DNA of 64,000 nucleotides. It comes from Dioscorea cayenensis subsp. rotundata. Taxonomy: Eukaryota; Streptophyta; Magnoliopsida; Dioscoreales; Dioscoreaceae. Shown here piece by piece: positions 22,944 through 32,261 of the stretch. The stretch spans positions 27,360,578-27,424,577 of the forward strand of contig NC_052477.1 in assembly GCF_009730915.1 (NCBI RefSeq), written 5' to 3'. The first letter of the stretch is position 1, and each line of letters starts with the position of its first letter. Below the pieces are notes generated by a model. That model ran no database searches and was not told the origin of the DNA. It saw only the letters and a program-made list of their open reading frames with translations. Position numbers and translations under genes: made by a program.

Positions 22944-24013
22944 TGTTGGGTTTCAGCCCATTTGGGCTAGAAGAAATAATTAGGCTTGGCCCAAGTTGAA
23001 AGAAAAAAAAAACTGCATCAATAATGGAAGCCACTTGAGGATACAATGGTAATTTTGCCATTGGTATTTATAACCAAGTGAGATGATGAGGATGTAGAGA
23101 GGTCAGCCAAGAAAAGGGAAGAGGGCAAAATGATGAGGATTTGAAGGCAAGGAAACCAAGAAGAAGAGGAAGACAAAAGGAGGCTAGAGTTAAGCAAAAG
23201 CAAGATGATCGGCTCAAGAAATCGCTACGGATTTCACCTCAACTTCGGGTAGTCAATCCTCATGGGTAGCTCTCCCGACCCTCACCGGTTTGATCTTCCT
23301 TAATCTCTTCTTGATGTCTCTCTTTGTTATCCATCATGTGTGTTGATGATGTATGTGTGCCAAGAGCTTGCTCTCGAGTTATTGTGCCTTCTTCTGTTAT
23401 CCTCTAGTTGTATGTAGAGAGAACCATCTTTGATCCTCTAGCTGTATCTCGAGAGAGACCCTCATCAGATCCCATTGTTGATGTAGTGAAGCATGTTTAA
23501 GAGGCTCTAAGAGTCCCGTGGGTTTTTCCCTCGATTCGTAGGGTTTTTTTCACGCAAAAATCATCTGTCTTCGCATTGCTATATGTTTGTTCATCCCATT
23601 CTAACAAGAATTGAGGGGTTTGGTAGTGTTTTATGCGCTTGAGTTGGAGCTTTGAGCCTTGCAGAACCCTGGGTGGAGCATCGAAGCCCCGGGAAGCTAT
23701 CAAGGTGTTTGTCGAGTTCGTGGCCGCACGCCGCCGCAAGCCTGCTTTGTGGAGTGCGCCGATCGCCGTGAGTCGCGCTGCCGCACGCCGGCCGCAAGCC
23801 TCGCTTTTGTGAACCACGTGAGGATCGCCGAGAAACCGTTGTATGGTCACCCATGTATACGCGTAGAATTGCCAGTGAAGTTCGCGGGCCGCACACCGTC
23901 CGCGCGTGAACAGTAACAGTGAACAGCTGCAGTACTACAGAGCGGTGAACAGTGCATTGCTACAGTATCTACCGCAATTTTCACTGTTTCTAAATACCGT
24001 CCAGACCCTAACA
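22944..24013. mobile_element. Solo LTR (1070 bp) with GACTC target duplication
   Basis: Begins TGTTGGG and ends CCTAACA, which are imperfect inverted termini. It is flanked by the 5-bp duplication GACTC at 22939-22943 and 24014-24018. No gag-pol or second LTR is present, so it is a solo LTR left by recombination between LTRs. The GC-rich frames on both strands at 23500-23900 lie inside the LTR and are not genes. It inserted within the lectin locus. Confidence 0.85.
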
Positions 24014-24401
24014 GACTCTTACACACCTCAATCTTGACCAGTCAAGCACTACTCAATTATTACAATATTGTCATAGACAATACCAACACAAACTCTCAAA
24101 CAAAGTCTAATAGGATGACATGACTCCACTACATGTCAATTACATAGCATACAGTAATTGGAGATTAAGCAACCAATTACCTTACTCACAACATACACTA
24201 ATATAATGTTTCCTACCAACTTCAGTCTTCAAGCACTTCAACAAACCCAACCCTCCACACGCTTACGTGATGGGCAGGTTGTTCTCGTCCCTACCGATCC
24301 TTCGGTTGTTCTCGTACCAGGTAAAGACTGACGTGGAATCGAGCTCTCGAGGATCTTCAATGAAAGTCCAGTGTCTTACTACTAATCTATGATTCAAATT
24401 T

Positions 24402-24402
<1 letters not shown>

Positions 24403-24440
<38 letters not shown>
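24403..24440. repeat. (TA)n microsatellite in a lectin pseudogene intron
   Basis: TA run of about 38 bp within intron 1 (24321-24613) of the EUL-lectin pseudogene. Confidence 0.9.
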
Positions 24441-24447
<7 letters not shown>

Positions 24448-24674
24448 TGGGTTGATAGTGAGTTCTTAATTTTCTAACACATTGGTGTTTCTTCTTTGTG
24501 TTTTTGTTAGATTGATTCGGAAATTCTTGTTTTTTTAATAAAAAAAATAAAAAAATTGTTCCTTTTGATATGCGCTTAATTTGAAAGTAAAGTTTCTTGT
24601 TGGTGAGTTGTAGCACTGGATTAAGGACATGAAGTATAGCACCAGGGTGAGGGATAAGGAGGGCTACCCTGCCT

Positions 24675-24901
24675 CCTTTTTTTTTTTATACCAAGATGAA
24701 CGGTCTAGTCGCTAAGAAAGGCAGGGGCGTGCACAAACCTCAACGAAGCAAGTGGGAACGGAGCCCACGTATACATAGGTGTTGGGATCACCCGCATATA
24801 ACCACTACTCACACTCTCAAAACGCTTTCACCAAAAATTCGAACTCACCACTCATGAAAAGCTTCTATCGTGACCGACTACCAATAAACCACTTTATCAT
24901 T
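24675..24901 (-). mobile_element. SINE inserted antisense into lectin exon 2
   Basis: On the minus strand it has an A-box-like TGATAAAGTGG (24899-24889), a B-box-like GAGTTCGAATT (24846-24836) and an A-rich tail (the T run at about 24677-24687). It is flanked by a 13-bp target duplication of lectin codons: GGCTACCCTGCCT (24662-24674) and GGTTACCCTACCT (24902-24914), differing by two transitions. The body differs from the SINE at 21662, so it is a different family or subfamily. Confidence 0.8.
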
Positions 24902-25395
24902 GGTTACCCTACCTTTGCTCTTGTCAATAAAGTCACTGGGGAGGCTATTTAGCACTCTGTTGGACCCACTCAGCCTGTAAGTGATCAGACTCAAGTCTTA
25001 AATTAGTGAACTTGGAGAATTATATATAATCTCATACTATTAATTGTTTCTCAGTTACTGAGTTAGCCATCACATTGCCCATTAATTGTATCACCATATG
25101 CAAACCTTGAATAGATAAAGAATTTGAAAGTGCTTCTATTTGAGTAGGTGTAATTGATTAAATGATAATTCTAAATTAATGCATCAAAATGCTAATATTT
25201 GAAACCTCTCCATAGGTTCGTTTGGTGCCATACAATCCTGAGTATATGGATGATTCTGTGCTGTGGTCTGAGAGCAATGACACCGGTGAAGGTTTCCATT
25301 GCATCAGAATGGTGAACAACATTCATCTGAACTTTGATGCCTTCCATGGAGTTGACCATGGTGATGTGCATGATGGGACCATTGTTGTATATATA

Positions 25396-26870
25396 TATAT
25401 AAATCCTCTTAATAAATTATGTCATGCATTTTTGTTTATGATCATGAGATTTATCCATAAACTAAGTACTTTGTTTAGTGAAGTATTTGAATTAGATGTA
25501 GTAGTATTTGGTCTAGTTTGTGAGTTTGGGTTGTAATATTTTTTTAAAATTAATTATTTAAATAAATACTGATGAACTCATATTATTTAAATAAATATGT
25601 AATTTAAATTAGAATTTAGTTAAGTGGGCATTTTGTTAATTCAAGTGAATTTTTTTAATCTAATATTAAGAAGATTTTTAATCCCACACTCACTCTGAAA
25701 ACCCTCTGTTGGAAAATATTTTATCCAAATTTATTTAAATCCTTCTTTATAAAATTACTAAACCAGAAGTATTAGAATTTGAATTTTGGGTTTTTTTTTT
25801 CACAAAACGGATCAACAATATTTATTATAAATAAAAGATAATACATCACAAACAACCAGAAGCTAAGTAACAAAAGCATTGGCAAACCAACGACCAAATG
25901 GTTTACCACAAGTAAGAGTATATTTCTATAAGTATTAGTAGTGGTTGTGTGCATATGGTCTCAGTGTCCATTTGTACGCATGCCCTACTTCCACTTTAGG
26001 GAAAGAAAAAACCAATAGCAGTGACAAGAACAATAGTTCAGTAGACAAAATAGTAGAACATAGTAGTCTTGTTTCATACAACATTGTGTTCATTTCAACA
26101 TAAAACAGGATGGAAAGCACATGAACATACCTAGAGTTATGAAATTCCATTTTGATTCTCTTAGAATTTTTGAAGAAGAAAAAGGAAATTTTTTTTCAAT
26201 CTCATCCAAATTTAAAGACTGTCCATCTGAATAATAAGCCAATTGTCAACCAGCAGGGATCAGTTAATAGATTTATACATTACTTCAGGTATCCATGGAA
26301 ATAGAGAACTGGAACCTGGTAGGAAAAACTATATACAATGTGATAATCATAAACATGTGTTTCATTATTGGTGCTGCAAACATGGCAAATATAATGCAAA
26401 TTCGGTCTGATCAGTGTGTCTGAGACCAATAAAAAACAGACGTCGAATGTATATACATGGAATCAAATCTGTTTGAAGGAACTCTTTGTGTGTATTGATA
26501 TCAACAGGCATGAAATCAAAGAAAACAATCGAAATACATAAAGAAGCTCCAAACACTGAGACATTCATTAACAAAAGAATTATCACATACGACATTAATC
26601 AAAAGGGTTATTCCATTTAGATGAGCAATGAATTATGTACATTTTGCATTTCCCAGACACTCAACAACATCAATGTTTTAAAAAACAAACCTCATTTCGA
26701 TCAACATGATACATGCTCTTTAGTGATAAATATCTTTCTTCCTAAGCATAACAACAAGATCTTTTTAAGGGAACAATACATATTTGGATGAACATGAGAG
26801 GCACTGAAAAACTAAACAACAATGACCAACCTTACAAGAAGAACCCACAAGTGTAGATTTAGCAGAAATC
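25396..26870. other. Intergenic, no gene seen
   Basis: AT-rich with short frames on both strands, none recognisable. No further exons of the ATG10-like fragment at 26880 could be found here. Confidence 0.45.
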
Positions 26871-26879
26871 CATATCTAC

Positions 26880-26986
26880 TGGGGACGACTAAGATCAACT
26901 TGTTTCCATTTCTCAACAAAGACTCTAGCAGCAACATAGAAATCCTTTGGAGAGATTGTTCCATCCCACACTTCAAGATTTCTCAT
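26880..26986 (-). pseudogene. Orphan exon resembling the N-terminus of ATG10
   Basis: Minus-strand frame from ATG 26986: MRNLEVWDGTISPKDFYVAA, then RVFVEKWKQVDLSRP, followed by a possible GTAGAT donor (26879) or a TAG stop one codon later. A good acceptor (CTAAG, 27008-27007) lies just upstream. The WDGT(I/L)S-x-x-(D/E)F...A...F-x-EKWK pattern resembles the start of plant ATG10, the E2-like enzyme that conjugates ATG12 to ATG5, from memory. No downstream exon with the catalytic Cys region was found in the next 1.5 kb, so this is probably a fragment. It could be the first exon of a gene with a very long intron. Confidence 0.4.
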
Positions 26987-27224
26987 TCTTATGCTTGAAT
27001 TGCAACCTTAGGGAAAAAAAAATTCAAAAGTCATAGCTATGTTCTCACATTAAGGTATAAATCAAACACTATCTATAAGAGAAATCACATCAAATTGGCA
27101 TATACTTGCACTTTCAACATCTGGATTCATTAAATGCAACCAAGGTATTCATTGAGCTAATAGAAAAGTTCAATTAGCTCAGTGCAACATTATTTATTAG
27201 AGCGCAACTAAGGAAACACGGAAG

Positions 27225-27373
27225 CATTATTTAATCAATTCTTAATTAAAATATTAGGTGTTGCAACTAAAGAAACACAGAATAGAGTGCCCCACAAAAC
27301 CATCTACATAAGCCATCTCTAATCATATTCTAACATTATCCTGACACATACATTGAATCACTAATGATAAATT
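27225..27373. repeat. Dispersed repeat, copy B (copy A at 6412-6563)
   Basis: Same block as at 6412-6563, with AGAGTGCCCCAC, AAGCCATCTCTA and TCATATTCTAA in order. The match continues to the last base before the N run, so the gap cuts through a repeat, probably why assembly failed here. Confidence 0.75.
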
Positions 27374-28373
27374 NNNNNNNNNNNNNNNNNNNNNNNNNNN
27401 NNNNNNNNNNNNNNNNNNNNNNNNNNNNNNNNNNNNNNNNNNNNNNNNNNNNNNNNNNNNNNNNNNNNNNNNNNNNNNNNNNNNNNNNNNNNNNNNNNNN
27501 NNNNNNNNNNNNNNNNNNNNNNNNNNNNNNNNNNNNNNNNNNNNNNNNNNNNNNNNNNNNNNNNNNNNNNNNNNNNNNNNNNNNNNNNNNNNNNNNNNNN
27601 NNNNNNNNNNNNNNNNNNNNNNNNNNNNNNNNNNNNNNNNNNNNNNNNNNNNNNNNNNNNNNNNNNNNNNNNNNNNNNNNNNNNNNNNNNNNNNNNNNNN
27701 NNNNNNNNNNNNNNNNNNNNNNNNNNNNNNNNNNNNNNNNNNNNNNNNNNNNNNNNNNNNNNNNNNNNNNNNNNNNNNNNNNNNNNNNNNNNNNNNNNNN
27801 NNNNNNNNNNNNNNNNNNNNNNNNNNNNNNNNNNNNNNNNNNNNNNNNNNNNNNNNNNNNNNNNNNNNNNNNNNNNNNNNNNNNNNNNNNNNNNNNNNNN
27901 NNNNNNNNNNNNNNNNNNNNNNNNNNNNNNNNNNNNNNNNNNNNNNNNNNNNNNNNNNNNNNNNNNNNNNNNNNNNNNNNNNNNNNNNNNNNNNNNNNNN
28001 NNNNNNNNNNNNNNNNNNNNNNNNNNNNNNNNNNNNNNNNNNNNNNNNNNNNNNNNNNNNNNNNNNNNNNNNNNNNNNNNNNNNNNNNNNNNNNNNNNNN
28101 NNNNNNNNNNNNNNNNNNNNNNNNNNNNNNNNNNNNNNNNNNNNNNNNNNNNNNNNNNNNNNNNNNNNNNNNNNNNNNNNNNNNNNNNNNNNNNNNNNNN
28201 NNNNNNNNNNNNNNNNNNNNNNNNNNNNNNNNNNNNNNNNNNNNNNNNNNNNNNNNNNNNNNNNNNNNNNNNNNNNNNNNNNNNNNNNNNNNNNNNNNNN
28301 NNNNNNNNNNNNNNNNNNNNNNNNNNNNNNNNNNNNNNNNNNNNNNNNNNNNNNNNNNNNNNNNNNNNNNNNN
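27374..28373. other. Assembly gap, exactly 1000 N
   Basis: All bases are N. The round length suggests a placeholder of unknown true size. Long open frames called across it are artefacts. Confidence 0.99.
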
Positions 28374-28460
28374 GGCCAAATCAACTCAATATTTTTGAAG
28401 TCATGTTTCTAATTTCTATATATGTGGCTCGGAACTTAAGAATGGAGGTTGTTGTCTTGT

Positions 28461-28934
28461 TTATAGATAAGAAGAGATTTTTGAAAAAATGGATAAAACC
28501 ACGATAATTAAAAGAGAGGAGGCAACATACAGGACCCTCATACAACACTGTGGGAAAGCACAAAACACAAACAACAACAAAGCTAACCACGTAAAGTGGT
28601 AGTTCAGGGGACACAAACAAAACAAAGCAACAACAAGAAACAACAAAAGGTAATGGCACACTTCAGCCGCCACCACACTCGGGAACCTCTCGACTACTCG
28701 CCTGTGTGGTGGACCTGGGTCCCCTCGAGGCGAGATCACCCTCGCCTCCTCCACCCTTGGACCTAAGAAATCAAGACTCCGACGGATGGTAGTGATGGAA
28801 TCCTCCAGCTTGACTCTGGAGCCCTCCCCAGCTGAAGAGAACCATGTCAAAAGCATATGAGCAATTTTAATAATGAGAGCATGCGCAGAAATGCAATTAG
28901 CATTAATCACAGATAAGAAGAGACTTGAGTGCAA
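28461..28934 (-). pseudogene. Possible non-LTR (LINE) C-terminal remnant
   Basis: Minus-strand open frame of 157 codons. Its first half, with an INANCISAHAL stretch, an HMLLTW segment and a KLEDSITTIRRSLDFLGPR stretch, resembles the C-terminal tail found after the reverse transcriptase in plant LINE-type proteins, as I recall it. The second half looks like read-through, rich in Leu, Val and Cys. No reverse-transcriptase motif is seen, but the upstream side is intergenic and the other side is the gap. Unidentified hypothetical protein is the alternative. Confidence 0.3.
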
Positions 28935-30230
28935 CTTTGAATATTTCTTTTTTATTTGATTGCTAAAATACTTCTTTATTTTTGTAATTTTATAAATGAT
29001 GAGTAGGATTTTTTTTGGTAAATAAGTTTTAGGGGATAAAATTTAATGAGAATATTTTTTTACGTTTTCAACTTTAATCGATTTAAGATGAGTTATATAT
29101 ATAATGCCTGTATTATTTTTATTTAGTGAGATTTGATCGAAACATGGCATGTGGTATGAGAAAAAAAATTATGTTAATATTTTTATTTGTATTAAAGAAT
29201 TTAATAAATATATTGATCGGGTTTAAAACTTTGAATATAGAAAGAATATGTGAATAGAGTTACTATTTAATCAATTAAATCAAGTGTTTTGGTCTTTAAA
29301 TATCTTCAATGGGAACGGTAGGAATATGAGTCATTCCTCATGGACAAAACAAAAGGAGGCACTTAATATGGTTAGTGGAGTATTAAATCATAGATTAAAT
29401 ATTCTTAAGAAGCCATTAAAGTCATCATCAATGACAAAGACTAACAAATCATAGGCACAAATGTTGTTGTTTATTCACTCCATATAAAATGGAGACTATC
29501 TAAGTTCATATTGATTTCTCAAATGAAAAGGAAAAATAAATCTCAAAAGTTAACTCACTTTCAAAGAAGAATAATCCAAATAATAATCCCATTATTCCAC
29601 TTTAAGTTTTTTTCTTTCTTTTGTTTTTCTTTTTTTTTAAAATAACTTTTAGCAATAATAAGGACTTTTCATTTTCATGGAGCATTATAGAAAGATTATT
29701 CCAAAGAGTGCACAAAGCTTTTTCCCTCACAATGACTAAAAAAAGCAAAGGATTGGATGGAGAACATTTTTAGCATTGTGGAATATATATAGATATTAAG
29801 ATATTAGATAGTGTTGTGTGAAGGGAGTTGGTCTTATGCCATAAAGCAAGCTTTGGATTGGATGCTTGTATGACCAACTAGTTCAATGCCATTGAAAAAT
29901 AAAAAAAGATTTTAAGATGGAATGTGCTAGATACTTAACTTTTTTTATTTGTCTTTTAATTAAAAATAATCCCTTTACTAATTCTAATTTCCTTTTTCCT
30001 TTTTAAGACCTTTGGTTTTAATGTCCTTTTCAAAATCTCAGTGATGAGTTGAATTTTGATATCTGATAGAAAGACTTCTTTTTTTTGTCACTGGTTTATT
30101 GGCTGCTTTCATGGGCTTTGGCCCATGGCTTTTAAAAAGTTAAGCCCAATATTTTGGAAGAAAAAACCTTTTATCTTATTTTCTCCTATCAAACTATCAT
30201 AAAGAGTAAAATGTAGTAAAATAAGTAATG
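28935..30230. other. Intergenic, no gene seen
   Basis: AT-rich DNA with no supported frames between the gap-side remnant and the Copia element. Confidence 0.55.
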
Positions 30231-30551
30231 TGTTATGGATATTATAAATGGATGCCTATTGTAGCTATATCACTATAGTGGTTGCCCATGTGGTATTGTA
30301 GCCACCAGTACTGTTACTATTCCACCTACCAAGGTATTTTGGACCGTCAGATCAAATTGATCCTGACTGTTCATTCAACTCTTGTAAACCTATAAATATC
30401 CCTTTTTCACTTGTATATTTTGATATATAAAAGAAGAGAAAAGAAGAAATAAGAGGAAGAAAAATAAAGAAGTAAATTATCAAGGTGTTTGGTAAATATT
30501 CTGGTTCTTTATTCATATTATTCTCTTTATATTCATAAAATATTTTTAACA
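30231..30551 (+). repeat. 5' LTR of the Copia element
   Basis: Starts TGTTATGGAT, ends TTTTTAACA. It includes CCTATAAATA at about 30389, a TATA-like promoter box, and purine-rich AAGAAGAGAAAAG stretches downstream, where transcription would start. Confidence 0.9.
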
Positions 30552-30564
30552 TGTTATCAGCACG
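30552..30564 (+). other. Primer-binding-site-like motif
   Basis: TGTTATCAGCACG directly abuts the 5' LTR end, where the tRNA primer would anneal. The sequence differs from the common TGGTATCAGAGC form seen at 10845. Confidence 0.6.
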
Positions 30565-31189
30565 AACTTGCTCACATGGCTTTAATTTTCTTTGGTTCAT
30601 CTACTATATATCTTATATATGGAATCCATTTTTAACACTGAATAAAGGGAGGTTCGACAGGTAAGCATAATACTACTAGCAAACCATACATTTTATTTAA
30701 TTCATAATTTCAGTCAACCATACATAGGATTTTTTTAAAAGCATAAAAAGCCACTAAGGCTAATAATACAAGTACATCTAAAATAAACATGAAAACAATA
30801 ATATTAATACTATAACAAGTTTTTCCATCAAATCCAAATTATCTACCATGATCTTCCCCAAGTTTGCTGCGGTGAACCTCCGATCCCGGCAATTGTTGAC
30901 AAAATCAGGTAAAAGCTTCGCGGGCCCTTTTTCTCTTCTCCGCCGACCCCTTTTCTCTCCTCCACCGGCCCTTCTTTCTTCTTTCCCTTATCCTTCCTTC
31001 CTCTTCCCTCTATAACTCATACTCCTCACTTTCAAACATAATTTCATTCCTAATGCTACAATAATTGCAGCATATGAACAGTGCCGTATATGAACAGCAC
31101 CATGCGTATATACAGTATAATATATATGAATTATATTTTATTCTGTACACTCTATTCTAATTACCTACTATATTATTATTTTGAAAAAA

Positions 31190-32053
31190 ATGGCAAATAT
31201 CGCAAAAAGAGGATTCGAGGCTCTTCAAATTTCAGAGAGCAATTATATATCCTGGAGCCTCGATATTAAGCTCCATTTTGAAAGCAAGGAACCTGGGCAA
31301 AACTATTGAGGCTAATAACAATGAGCCTAATGATAATAAGGCAAAAGCCTTAATATTTATAAAGCATCATATTGATGATGGCATGAAGAATGAATATTTG
31401 ACCACTGAGGATCCACATGAATTGTGGTTATCTATGAAAGAACGATTTGAACATCTCAGAATGATCTACTTGCCCAAAGCACGTAATAATTGGTCAAGTT
31501 TCAGGTTTCAACACTTTAAAAGCGTGCAAGGATATAATTCCGAGCTATTTAAAATTGTTTCAGTGCTACGTCTCTGTGGAGAAACAGTGACGGAATGTAT
31601 GATGCTCGAGAAAACATTTACAACATTTCACGCACGAAATGTTATATTACAACAACAATATAGAGAAAAGAATTTCACAAAATTGTTTGAATTAATTTCT
31701 TGTCTCCTTGTGACGGAGCAAAACAATGAATTGTTGATGCAGAATCATCAATCTCGACCATCCGGATCAGTACCACTGCCAGAAATTAATTTTGGACAAA
31801 GAAGATGGCGTGGTCGCGGTACTGGTTTTAAAAACTGTAGTGGACGAGGACATTATGATGGTCGAGGATGACACGGTCGTGATGGGGCCGAAATAATATC
31901 GGACCACGCGATAGCAAAATTGATGTACATCAACAAAAGCAACAAAGCCACAACATGAGGTTAGAGACAAAGAGGGATACATGCTATCGTTGTGGCCTGG
32001 AAGGTCATTGGTCCAGAATTTGCAGGTACCCTAAACATTTTGTCCATCTTTAG
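31190..32053 (+). pseudogene. Copia gag, broken
   Basis: Starts ATG 31190 (MANIAKRGFEALQISESNYI). A frameshift near 31290 moves the coding to the frame beginning with KARNLGKTIEANNN, continuing through a TEDPHELWLSMKERF-type gag core to a stop at 31871. A CCHC zinc knuckle (CYRCGLEGHWSRIC, about 31981-32022) is in yet another frame and is followed by a TAG at about 32052. The parent protein would coat the RNA in virus-like particles; this copy cannot. Confidence 0.85.
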
Positions 32054-32261
32054 AAAGAATCACTTAAAAATAAGAAAGGTAAAGATATTAAAACAAATTT
32101 TGTTGACAACCCCACAGTTGATCCAATTGAGAATAATTCTACAAATAATTTAAATGTAACTGAAAATACATATTTAGATGTGACAAATTTCCTTATAGAC
32201 TAATTTGTAATATGTTTTTACGTTTTATTAAATTATTTTTTTCTTCTGTTTTGTTAGAAAT

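Larger units (their letters stand above)
22764..25395 (+). pseudogene. EUL-domain (Euonymus-lectin, ricin-B-like fold) lectin pseudogene
   Basis: Cytoplasmic/nuclear carbohydrate-binding plant lectin family, here dead. A His-rich possible N-terminus starts at 22764 (MEFPFHHHH). A broken exon 1 end at about 24263-24320 reads LRDGQVVLVPTDPS, then changes frame before a YQ/GTAAAG donor. Exon 2 begins at 24614 (HWIKDMKYSTRVRDKEGYP), is split by a SINE, and resumes at about 24902 (FALVNKVTGEAI, then an in-frame TAG near 24950, HSVGPTQP) up to donor 24977. Exon 3 starts at 25216 (VRLVPYNPEYMDDSVLW, later IRMVNN, NFDAFHG, VHDGT). The conserved end with the QxW motif is missing, running into a TA tract at 25387. 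A solo LTR (22944-24013) separates the N-terminus from the rest. Five separate lesions make function impossible. Linking the His-rich start to this gene is less certain than the EUL domain itself. Confidence 0.85.

Noticed and set aside
23497..23916. Overlapping 85- to 117-codon frames on both strands
   Set aside because: They lie inside the GC-rich part of the solo LTR (22944-24013) and show no protein family.
27323..28398. Three long open frames across 27.3-28.4 kb
   Set aside because: They consist almost entirely of N and are artefacts of the assembly gap.
29818..29880. GTTGGTC...GACCAAC inverted words suggestive of a microRNA hairpin
   Set aside because: Pairing breaks down between the ends; arms do not match over about 20 bases.
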